Assembly: GCA_903953615.1 (NCBI GenBank)
Contig: CAJBKH010000285.1
Span: 1 to 6,558, forward strand
Source: an uncultured Bacteroidota bacterium
GTDB lineage: Bacteria > Bacteroidota > Bacteroidia > NS11-12g > UBA955
DNA length: 6,558 bases
Direction of reading: 5' to 3'
Part shown: piece by piece, positions 1 through 6,042 of the stretch
Position numbering within the stretch: position 1 is the stretch's first letter
Layout of the letters: every line of letters begins with the position of its first letter
Translations under genes and position numbers: made by a program
The notes under the pieces: generated by a model
What the model was told of the DNA's origin: nothing
The model's database searches: none
Seen by the model: the letters and a program-made list of their open reading frames with translations, nothing else

Positions 1-190
1 ATAAATTAAAACTGCTGAAGTCCCAAAACGCATTGGCACCACTATCGCCTAAATTAATATAGGCATTCATATTATAACTTCTGTAAACTAACTGATCGTA
101 TACTTTTGGAAAAGTATTACTGCCAATATTTACTTGCGCGTGCGTCAACTTTAAAACGACTAATAACAATAGGGTTAAGATAAATTTCAT
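1..190 (-). CDS. N-terminal part of a secreted Bacteroidota protein (truncated by window edge)
   Basis: An open frame starts with ATG at 188-190 and runs off the left edge, so only 63 codons are visible. The first residues, MKFILTLLLLVVLKLTHAQ, form a clear signal peptide: a Lys, a Leu/Val-rich core and a likely cleavage after Ala18 (T-H-A then Q). The mature part begins VNIGSNTFPKVYDQLVYRS and later reads GDSGANAFWDFSSF. In my knowledge of the phylum, a 'G.sG.N..WDFSsl' stretch soon after the signal peptide is common in exported proteins that end in a type IX secretion sorting domain. The C-terminus is not visible, so that route is inference. The gene is divergent from murB with 144 bp between start codons and has a plausible promoter at 209-240. 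No function can be assigned. Confidence 0.8.
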   Translation of the reverse strand, partial: MKFILTLLLLVVLKLTHAQVNIGSNTFPKVYDQLVYRSYNMNAYINLGDSGANAFWDFSSFNL

Positions 191-208
191 TGATTTGATT
201 ATAAACAA

Positions 209-240
209 CAAACATATTCAATTTAATTATAAATTTTAAA
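209..240 (-). promoter_or_regulatory. Putative Bacteroidota-type promoter for the secreted-protein gene
   Basis: On the minus strand, TATGTTTG at 216-209 matches the Bacteroidota -7 consensus TAnnTTTG exactly. Twenty bases upstream is TTTA (240-237), an imperfect version of the -33 TTTG element. The implied transcript start leaves a leader of roughly 10-15 bases before the ATG at 190. The region is very AT-rich, so a chance match is possible. Confidence 0.4.
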
Positions 241-316
241 TAAATAAAGTAAGAACAATTAATAGTATGTCAATTTTTATTTTTTGTCTGAATACCCGAT
301 TGAAGTAAAATATAAT

Positions 317-324
317 TAATTTTG
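317..324 (+). promoter_or_regulatory. Weak candidate -7 element upstream of murB
   Basis: TAATTTTG matches TAnnTTTG, but no TTTG lies at the expected 19-21 base spacing upstream (the nearest, 283-286, is 30 bases away). Use of this element would give a nearly leaderless transcript, because the ATG is at 335. An overlapping TATAAT is at 311-316. This is a low-confidence candidate in AT-rich DNA. Confidence 0.2.
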
Positions 325-334
325 AATCGATTCA

Positions 335-1348
335 ATGGTCTTACAAAACAATATTTCACTCAAACCCTATAATACTTTTGGACTAGCGGTTAAAGCTAAG
401 CAGTTTGCGGAAGTTCATTCGTTCGCAGAATTCAAACAGGCGCTAATTGAAAGTGAAAACGAACCGCATTTATTCATTGGTGGTGGCAGTAATTTATTAT
501 TAACTAAAGATTATGATGGCACCGTTATTTTAAATAAAATCACAGGCATTCAAATTGAAAAGGAAACGGATGAACATGTTTATATTAAAGCTTATAGTGG
601 CGAGAATTGGCATGAATTTGTGATGCATTGTGTCGACCATCATTGGGGCGGCATAGAGAATTTATCATTGATACCGGGCACCATTGGTGCAGCGCCCATG
701 CAAAACATTGGTGCTTACGGCATGGAAATAGAACAAGTTTTCGAAACGCTTGAAGCTATTAATTTAGAAACTTTGGCAATCGAAAATTTCAGTAAAGCTG
801 ACTGTGAGTTTGGCTACCGCGAGAGTGTTTTTAAAAGAAAAAAGAAGGGACAGTATTTTATCTATTCCGTTACTTTTCGCTTAACTAAAAAACACAAAAT
901 AAATATTGATTATGGCGACATTAAAGCCATTTTAGAGCAACAAAACATTGCACCTGAATTGGCCAGTATAAAGGATGTGAGCAATGCTGTTATTGCCATT
1001 CGTCAGAGCAAACTCCCCGACCCTAAGGTATTGGGCAACAGTGGTAGTTTCTTTAAAAATCCGACCATTTCTATTGAACAATTTGAAGCTTTAAAAATAA
1101 AATTTCCTAGTATCAAAGGCTATCCTAACAGCGAAGGTGTAAAAGTGCCTGCAGGCTGGTTGATAGAGCAATGTGGATGGAAAGGTAAGCGCGTCGGCAA
1201 TACTGGTAGCCATGCCCAACAAGCATTGGTATTGGTAAACTATGGAGAAGCCAATGGCAACGAGGTTTATCAGCTAGCCATGGACATTATCGAAAGTGTT
1301 CAACAAACCTATGGCATAAACTTAGAACCAGAAGTCAATATTATCTAA
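335..1348 (+). CDS. murB: UDP-N-acetylenolpyruvoylglucosamine reductase (MurB, type I)
   Basis: This is the cytosolic flavoenzyme that uses NADPH to reduce UDP-GlcNAc-enolpyruvate to UDP-MurNAc, the second committed step of peptidoglycan precursor synthesis. The 337 residues are close to the 342 of E. coli MurB. Near the start, SLKPYNTFG (8-16) matches the usual MurB N-terminus and supports the ATG chosen. The FAD-binding domain (about 14-185) contains GGGSN (49-53) and PGTIGAAPMQNIGAYG (114-129). The type I signature GYRESVF gives Tyr161/Arg162. The MurB C-terminal domain (about 205-337) contains GNSGSFFKNP with Ser238, the likely proton donor, and EPEVNII with Glu333; these correspond to E. 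coli Arg159, Ser229 and Glu325. All catalytic residues are present. No clear Shine-Dalgarno is visible. The stop codon overlaps the start of the following gene by one base, so the two are probably co-transcribed and may be translationally coupled. Confidence 0.97.
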   Translation: MVLQNNISLKPYNTFGLAVKAKQFAEVHSFAEFKQALIESENEPHLFIGGGSNLLLTKDYDGTVILNKITGIQIEKETDEHVYIKAYSGENWHEFVMHCVDHHWGGIENLSLIPGTIGAAPMQNIGAYGMEIEQVFETLEAINLETLAIENFSKADCEFGYRESVFKRKKKGQYFIYSVTFRLTKKHKINIDYGDIKAILEQQNIAPELASIKDVSNAVIAIRQSKLPDPKVLGNSGSFFKNPTISIEQFEALKIKFPSIKGYPNSEGVKVPAGWLIEQCGWKGKRVGNTGSHAQQALVLVNYGEANGNEVYQLAMDIIESVQQTYGINLEPEVNII

Positions 1349-2004
1349 TGGACATTCAAGCTAGCATTCTTTACGAGGATAACCACTTAATCGCTGTTAA
1401 TAAACCCAGTGGCATTTTGGTTCAGGGCGATGAAACGGGTGATATTCCTTTATCAGAATTAGTTAAAGCATATATTAAAAAAAGAGATCAAAAACCTGGC
1501 AATGTTTTTTGTGGGGTTATTCACCGCATCGACCGTCCTGTGAGTGGTGTTGTGGTATTGGCAAAAACGAGCAAGGGCTTATCGAAAATGAATGAACTCT
1601 TTAGAGAGGATAAGATTACCAAAACCTATATGGCATTGGTGAATGGTATACCTGCTGAACCCGAAAAAGAATTAAGAAATTTTTTAAGAAAAAACAGTCA
1701 GACAAAAAAGGCCGATGTTTTTAACAAAGCAGTTGAGAATAGCAAGGAGTCGGTGCTGAAATACAAGGTTCTTGAATTAAGAGAAAAGAATCAATGTCTA
1801 TTGTTGGTGAATCCCATTACAGGCCGTTTTCACCAAATAAGGGCGCAGCTAGCCTATAATAAAACACCCATTGTAGGTGATTTAAAATATGGGGCCCCTC
1901 AAGTGTTAAAGAATAAATCGATCTGTTTACACGCCTTTCAAATTGCGTTCATCCACCCTATTAAAGATGAAAAAATAGTGATTAACTGTATACCTAATTT
2001 TTAA
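1348..2004 (+). CDS. RluA-family RNA pseudouridine synthase
   Basis: This enzyme should convert uridine to pseudouridine in structured RNA. The catalytic motif HRIDRPVSG places the nucleophile at Asp62, matching the HRLDxxTSG signature of the RluA/RluC/RluD family. Other family marks are the early NKPSGILV (18-25), Tyr94 in KTYMALV, TGRFHQIR (158-165), GDLKYG (177-182) and LHA (194-196). At 218 residues it is a bare catalytic domain without an N-terminal S4 RNA-binding domain, the same size class as E. coli RluA (219) and TruC-like enzymes. The 'RP' in HRIDRPVSG is, from memory, usual for Bacteroidota members of this subgroup. Whether it modifies rRNA or tRNA cannot be told. The start ATG overlaps the murB stop (TAATG), so expression is probably linked to murB although the functions differ. 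Confidence 0.92.
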   Translation: MDIQASILYEDNHLIAVNKPSGILVQGDETGDIPLSELVKAYIKKRDQKPGNVFCGVIHRIDRPVSGVVVLAKTSKGLSKMNELFREDKITKTYMALVNGIPAEPEKELRNFLRKNSQTKKADVFNKAVENSKESVLKYKVLELREKNQCLLLVNPITGRFHQIRAQLAYNKTPIVGDLKYGAPQVLKNKSICLHAFQIAFIHPIKDEKIVINCIPNF

Positions 2005-2019
2005 TTGATTTACAGTCGT

Positions 2020-2051
2020 TTTTCAAATTCAATTAAGCAACAATTTGAAAA
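2020..2051. terminator. AT-rich inverted repeat between convergent genes, possible transcript end
   Basis: TTTTCAAATT (2020-2029) and AATTTGAAAA (2042-2051) form a perfect 10-bp stem with a 12-base loop. It lies 16 bases after the pseudouridine synthase stop and before the convergent 78-aa gene, where terminators for both directions would be expected. The stem has only one G-C pair per arm and no U-tract follows on either strand, so it is not a canonical intrinsic terminator. Confidence 0.3.
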
Positions 2052-2106
2052 CATCGCAATCCATAGGTAGTTAAAGTTGGAAGTTGGGAAAGCGGTGTCG
2101 CTTTAA

Positions 2107-2343
2107 TTATTGGTGGCGAATCAACTTATTAACAAACTTGGCTTTCGATTTTTTGTAACGGACCTTACCAGTTAATTTATTGGTTTGTATGTAAACGTTG
2201 TAAACATGACCGTTAATGTTTTTCATTTGGTACAATTCCCATTTGGTGTATTGCGGAAAAAGCAAGTTCATGAAAATTAGCTTTGTTTTTTCTATACCTT
2301 GCGATTTAGAATAATAAGCCGATTGTAGTGTATAATTTCTCAT
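2107..2343 (-). CDS. Small basic hypothetical protein (78 aa)
   Basis: A complete frame from ATG (2341-2343) encodes 78 residues that I do not recognise. The product is soluble-looking, rich in Lys, Tyr and Asn, and strongly basic, especially the last third (KVRYKKSKAKFVNKLIRH). There is no signal peptide, membrane segment or metal-binding motif. The sequence HVYNVYIQTNKLTGKVRYKK reads like a small beta-strand pair, but this is a weak impression. Its start lies 10 bases after the stop of the 59-aa membrane-protein gene, so the two probably share a transcript. It converges with the pseudouridine synthase gene, 102 bp away. Codon use and AT-richness look like its neighbours. It could be nucleic-acid-binding because of its charge, but that is speculation. 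The frame is the longest in the region, and the tight spacing to the upstream gene supports it as real. Confidence 0.6.
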   Translation of the reverse strand: MRNYTLQSAYYSKSQGIEKTKLIFMNLLFPQYTKWELYQMKNINGHVYNVYIQTNKLTGKVRYKKSKAKFVNKLIRHQ

Positions 2344-2353
2344 ATTGTTTAGT

Positions 2354-2533
2354 TTAATTTTTTAGCATGTATACTTTGTTGTTGGTATTAGTAGTCTCAA
2401 ATAAAGAAGATTCTCTTTCTACAATTTCTTTAGCTTCAGTACGCCAATTTGAAAAATGGTAGATAGCAATTAATATAATTAACATGCATACCAACAGCAC
2501 TGAATAAACCGTAATAAATGCTAATACTCCCAT
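2354..2533 (-). CDS. Small single-pass membrane protein (59 aa), unrecognised
   Basis: ATG at 2531-2533 opens a 59-residue frame ending with TAA at 2354-2356. Residues 3-25 (VLAFITVYSVLLVCMLIILIAIY) form one strong hydrophobic helix directly at the N-terminus. A hydrophilic, charged tail of about 34 residues follows (including WRTEAKEIVERESS, 30-43, probably helical). This is the layout of a small membrane-anchored protein with a cytosolic or periplasmic tail; a signal anchor is more likely than a cleaved signal because no small-residue cleavage site follows. Its stop is 10 bases upstream of the 78-aa gene, suggesting a two-gene unit. Immediately upstream is a run of AACAAC repeats and the nested inverted repeats at 2551-2603. 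The family is unknown to me; the hydrophobic segment and operon-like spacing are what argue that it is a gene. Confidence 0.6.
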   Translation of the reverse strand: MGVLAFITVYSVLLVCMLIILIAIYHFSNWRTEAKEIVERESSLFETTNTNNKVYMLKN

Positions 2534-2550
2534 TGTTGTTTTTTGTTGTT

Positions 2551-2570
2551 TTAAATAATCAATTATTTAA
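2551..2570. repeat. 9-bp inverted repeat overlapping the 16-bp hairpin
   Basis: TTAAATAAT (2551-2559) and ATTATTTAA (2562-2570) are perfect inverted copies two bases apart. The right arm is shared with the left arm of the larger hairpin at 2563-2603, so in RNA the two structures would compete. It contains only A-T pairs, so it is thermodynamically weak, and a two-base loop would open at least one terminal pair. Confidence 0.4.
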
Positions 2571-2603
2571 AAGCTGTTAATCACAAAAACAGCTTTTAAA
2601 TAA
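2563..2603 (-). terminator. Perfect 16-bp inverted repeat, probable terminator after the 75-aa gene
   Basis: TTATTTAAAAGCTGTT (2563-2578) and AACAGCTTTTAAATAA (2588-2603) are exact inverted copies around a 9-base loop. Read on the minus strand, it begins 32 bases after the stop of the 75-aa membrane-protein gene. Its core AAAAGCTGTT...AACAGCTTTT has the A-tract/stem/T-tract form of a bidirectional intrinsic terminator. It precedes the 59-aa gene start by about 30 bases, so it could instead act as a leader hairpin or attenuator for that gene. Confidence 0.5.
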
Positions 2604-2635
2604 CCGATAAATAATTACAATCACACTATATATCT

Positions 2636-2863
2636 TTAGAGGCCGAATTTCCCTTTCATGTTCATTCGTTTACCTGCCTTTTTCTTAAATTGAAAAAAAT
2701 AAATTTCTGAAGCGGCAAACAAAACCGCGAACACAGATAGTATACCTACCCAGGGCCAATTGGCTGTAATAACGCTGCCAGAAATTTTGAAAATACCTAC
2801 GATTAGGGTTAGCATAAGAAGAAAACCCCTGGTTTGAACTGTTTGATCCTTTATGAATTCCAT
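2636..2863 (-). CDS. Small two-segment membrane protein (75 aa), unrecognised
   Basis: The ATG at 2861-2863 gives a 75-residue protein. A longer form from an in-frame TTG at 2897-2899 would add 12 residues, but ATG is the better start and gives a neat hydrophilic N-terminus (MEFIKDQTVQTR). Two hydrophobic helices follow: about 13-32 (GFLLMLTLIVGIFKISGSVI) and about 36-57 (beginning NWPWVGILSVFAVLFAA). The tail 60-72 is rich in Lys/Arg (KKKAGKRMNMKGK), which by the positive-inside rule puts both ends in the cytoplasm. I do not recognise the family, and two-helix proteins of this size are too generic to name. It lies 141 bp downstream of the hybrid kinase gene on the same strand, so read-through is possible but no functional link is evident. 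The 16-bp inverted repeat just after its stop is a likely terminator. Confidence 0.65.
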   Translation of the reverse strand: MEFIKDQTVQTRGFLLMLTLIVGIFKISGSVITANWPWVGILSVFAVLFAASEIYFFQFKKKAGKRMNMKGKFGL

Positions 2864-3004
2864 AATTTGTTTGAACACTGAACACCAAAGCAATGCCAAA
2901 CTATATACTATTGATTTTCAGCATATTGCAAATTTCAATACTTTAGAATCTGTCCATTTATTGGAATTTTTGCAAAATGTAGAATAGTTGTGGATTAAAA
3001 AAAT

Positions 3005-6000
3005 TCAATTTTCAATCTCTAAACTTAACGCTTGGATGTTTTTTAGAGAAATGGCTTCGAATTCATTCATCGTTTGGAATAATAACTTTACATCAGGCTG
3101 TTCAGCTAAACCTTCGCGCTCCATTATCAATACGAGGGGAATCAAATGCTTTATTTGCATGGTTTCGATGCCCGGTTTTAATTGATGGGCAATTTTTCCA
3201 ATTTTCAGAAACTCGGAATTTAATTGTGCTTGCTTTAATTCAGGTAAAAAGGCACTGAGTTGGCTAACAAACAAGTTAATCATTTTTGCCACAAAACTTT
3301 TATCACCACGGCTTATCTCAATGATTTTAGATAAGTCGTAGTCCAATGCATCCTCGCTGCCTTTACGTTCTAATTTTTCTAAAATCTGTGGTCCCAATAC
3401 CTCTGTGATCACATGGTATAGCGCTTGTTCTTCATATGGCTTATTGACATAAGAATTCATTCCGATGGCTAAGTAGGCATCAATATCGCTTTTAAAAGCA
3501 TTGGCAGTTAAAGCAATTATTGGAATACTTAACTTTAATTGCTTGCGAATGTATTTCGTTGCCTCTAGGCCGTCCATTACAGGCATTTGAATATCCATTA
3601 AAACAAATTGATACGTATTCTTCTTTAACAGTTCAATAGCTTCTGCCCCATCGCCCGCCTCTGTTACATTGCATCCAAAAAACTTTAAACTTTTACCTGC
3701 AATTAACCTGTTCATTTCATTGTCTTCTACCAATAAGCAATGTAGTCCGCTTAAATTGTTTTGGGTAATTGTATCGCTTGGACCCAAGATATTAGAAGAA
3801 TCGCCAACCTTTAACTCCAATTCAAATTCAACAATGGTGCCCTCGCCTAGGATACTTTTAACATTTAATGAACCGCCCATTAAATTAATTAGCTCATTGG
3901 TGATAGGCATACCTAAGCCAGTACCCTCAATTTTTTTAGAATTAACCAATTGTTCTCTTGAAAATTTATCAAAAATTGTTTTCAAAAACTCAGGACTCAT
4001 GCCCCTGCCGGTATCTTCGATTTTAAAATTGAGTTTTTGTTTATTGTCGATAGAATTGATAACCTTAACTTCTAATTTCACCATTCCTTTGTCGGTGAAC
4101 TTTATGGCATTGCCAATTAAATTAATTAATACTTGTCTTATTCTGCTGCTATCGCCTATTAAAACTGGTTTAATATCTGGTGCTAAATTACAAATACATT
4201 GTAAACCTTTTTCTTGTGCTTGAATCTCAAGAATATTTTCCACCATTTCGACCAAGGCCACTAAGCTAAATTCACTGTTTTCGAAAACAATTTCACCGGC
4301 TTCTATTTTAGAAATATCGAGAATATTGTTCACCATGCTCAACAAATGTTTCGCCGCTTTTTCGCTGTTCTCTACATAGATATTCTGGGTCTTGGTTAGT
4401 TTCTCTCTTCCCAATTCGCGCACCATGCCAATAATTGCATTTAAAGGTGTGCGTATTTCGTGACTCATATTGGCAATAAACGTTTGTTTCGCCTCCGAAG
4501 CAATTTGTGCTTTTATAAGTGCTGCGCCTAATTGTTGTTCTAATCTTTTTTGTTTGGTAATATCCAAGTGAATTCCAATCGAACCAATAATTTCGCCACT
4601 ATCGTTATAGTTGGGCGCACCACTGATTAGCCACCATTTATTTTCTCCCTTTTTGTTGATAATCTCTAATTCAAAACTATCCGATTTGCCAGATTTCCTC
4701 TGCTCATTTTTATCAGATATAACTTGTTGACCTTTCTCAGATGCAAATATAGCCGACGCCTTTTTACCCATAATGTCATCAATTGCATAACCCGATATAT
4801 CTGTAAAACTTTGATTACAAAATTGAATCCTGTCTTCTTCGTCGACCTCCAACAAACCAAGGTTCATGTTGGCAATGATACTTCGGTATTTTTGTTCGCT
4901 CGTTGCCAGCGCCAATTCAGAACGTTTACGTTCAGAAATATCTCTAATAAAAGAACAGAAAAACACTTTATTGCCATGGAAAATTGGTGCAATGGAGAGT
5001 TCAACTGGAAACTCACTTCCATTTTTGTGCATGGCTGGCAGCTCAATTATTTTTTGCAAGACTGGCCCTTCAGAAGTGGCCCTGTAATGGGCCATGCCTT
5101 TTTCATGCGATGCTCTTAAACGCTCAGGAATAATAATCTCCGATATCAATTTTCCAATTACTTCCGCTTCTTTCCATCCAAATATTTTTTCGGCTTGTGG
5201 GTTCCACAATAAAACGCAACCCATCTCATCGATGGTAATAATCGCATCGAGTGCCGAATTCATGATTAGTTTACTTTTTGCTTCATTCTCAGCAATGGCA
5301 GTCAAAATTTTATTTTTTTCTGTTATATCTATATAACTCCACAAATGGCCTTTAAATTCAGATTCAACAAAAATTGGAATAAAATCTCTTTCAAACCATC
5401 TGCCATCCGCTAGCTCTATAATATCGCCTGTTACTAATTCTTTTTTCTTTAACAGTTCGTCTACCCTTTTCACAAAACCATCACCATCTTTAAACATTGG
5501 TTTTGTTTGATCAGCCATTTTAGAACAATCCAATCCTATTAGCTCGGAAGGGCGAGCAGGTATGCCAAACATTTCAATAAAAATTTCATTGGTCAATACA
5601 ATTTCTCTGTTTTCATTCTCTAATAAAATACCAGAATGTAAACTTGAAATCAATGAGGTCATGCGCTTGCTATACTGCAACAATTGACCTTCAAACTCGC
5701 GCTGTTGTTCAACTGTTTTCCTTACATACTCTGCAATGCTGACAATATCATCTTGGGTATCTTCAAAATCTGTTTCACTATCAATTTGCATGATGGTTTC
5801 CTTCAATTTTGCAATTGATATTTTTCTCGAATCTATCTCATCAACCAATTGTTGATTGATTGCGTTGTAATCGTTTTCACTCAAATTAAAAGCATGACTC
5901 GATAATTCTTTATCACGTTCAAAAGATTTATACGATTCACTAATCGCAGATAAAAAACTTTCAAACCCTTCTTCATTTAAACTAACATCAGGTAAATACT

Positions 6001-6031
6001 TCGCAATTTGACGTTTTAGGAGCTTGTGCAT
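3005..6031 (-). CDS. Cytosolic hybrid sensor histidine kinase: helical N-module, three PAS, HisKA, HATPase, REC, HPt
   Basis: This 1008-residue protein carries a complete internal phosphorelay. Domains in order are: an N-terminal helical module with coiled-coil character (1-125, starting MHKLLKRQIAKYLPD); PAS1 (about 125-238); PAS2 (about 250-368); PAS3 (about 380-495); HisKA with FIANMSHEIRTPLN, phospho-His524; HATPase with N-box Asn637/Asn641 (NLIGNAIKFT), G1 box DTGRGM (673-678) and G2 box GTGLGM (703-708); a receiver (about 763-878) with Glu769/Asp770, phospho-acceptor Asp813 in LMDIQMPVMDG, Thr842 and Lys864; and a C-terminal HPt (about 890-1000) with phospho-His949 in AHQLKPG. All catalytic residues are intact, so autophosphorylation and His524-Asp813-His949 transfer are expected. 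There is no membrane segment or signal peptide, so it acts in the cytosol, and it has no DNA-binding or enzymatic output domain. A separate response regulator must receive the phosphate; none is in the window. The gene starts 11 bases after the FIST-protein stop, with a purine-rich AGAAAG before the ATG, implying an operon and a sensor-kinase partnership. Confidence 0.95.
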   Translation of the reverse strand: MHKLLKRQIAKYLPDVSLNEEGFESFLSAISESYKSFERDKELSSHAFNLSENDYNAINQQLVDEIDSRKISIAKLKETIMQIDSETDFEDTQDDIVSIAEYVRKTVEQQREFEGQLLQYSKRMTSLISSLHSGILLENENREIVLTNEIFIEMFGIPARPSELIGLDCSKMADQTKPMFKDGDGFVKRVDELLKKKELVTGDIIELADGRWFERDFIPIFVESEFKGHLWSYIDITEKNKILTAIAENEAKSKLIMNSALDAIITIDEMGCVLLWNPQAEKIFGWKEAEVIGKLISEIIIPERLRASHEKGMAHYRATSEGPVLQKIIELPAMHKNGSEFPVELSIAPIFHGNKVFFCSFIRDISERKRSELALATSEQKYRSIIANMNLGLLEVDEEDRIQFCNQSFTDISGYAIDDIMGKKASAIFASEKGQQVISDKNEQRKSGKSDSFELEIINKKGENKWWLISGAPNYNDSGEIIGSIGIHLDITKQKRLEQQLGAALIKAQIASEAKQTFIANMSHEIRTPLNAIIGMVRELGREKLTKTQNIYVENSEKAAKHLLSMVNNILDISKIEAGEIVFENSEFSLVALVEMVENILEIQAQEKGLQCICNLAPDIKPVLIGDSSRIRQVLINLIGNAIKFTDKGMVKLEVKVINSIDNKQKLNFKIEDTGRGMSPEFLKTIFDKFSREQLVNSKKIEGTGLGMPITNELINLMGGSLNVKSILGEGTIVEFELELKVGDSSNILGPSDTITQNNLSGLHCLLVEDNEMNRLIAGKSLKFFGCNVTEAGDGAEAIELLKKNTYQFVLMDIQMPVMDGLEATKYIRKQLKLSIPIIALTANAFKSDIDAYLAIGMNSYVNKPYEEQALYHVITEVLGPQILEKLERKGSEDALDYDLSKIIEISRGDKSFVAKMINLFVSQLSAFLPELKQAQLNSEFLKIGKIAHQLKPGIETMQIKHLIPLVLIMEREGLAEQPDVKLLFQTMNEFEAISLKNIQALSLEIEN

Positions 6032-6042
6032 ACTTTCTACGT

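Noticed and set aside
2685..2888. 67-codon minus-strand frame overlapping the 75-aa gene
   Set aside because: It is a shifted frame of the same stretch. The 75-aa frame has the coherent two-helix membrane pattern while this one does not.
2864..2899. TTG start giving an 87-aa form of the small membrane protein
   Set aside because: An in-frame ATG 12 codons later gives a typical charged N-terminus before the first membrane helix, and the extra residues have no supporting motif or ribosome binding site.
2897..2905. TATAGTTTG on the minus strand as a promoter for the 75-aa gene
   Set aside because: It has three bases, not two, between TA and TTTG, and the upstream TTTG is about 23 bases away, so the match to TAnnTTTG with 19-21 spacing fails.
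3669..4223. 184-codon open frame on the plus strand
   Set aside because: It lies entirely antisense to the HATPase/receiver part of the kinase, whose motifs are intact on the minus strand. The translation has no recognisable domain and is explained by the complement of AT-rich coding sequence.
4666..5336. Several 60-131 codon frames on both strands inside the PAS2-PAS3 region
   Set aside because: All overlap the kinase PAS domains in other frames, and none shows a recognisable motif.
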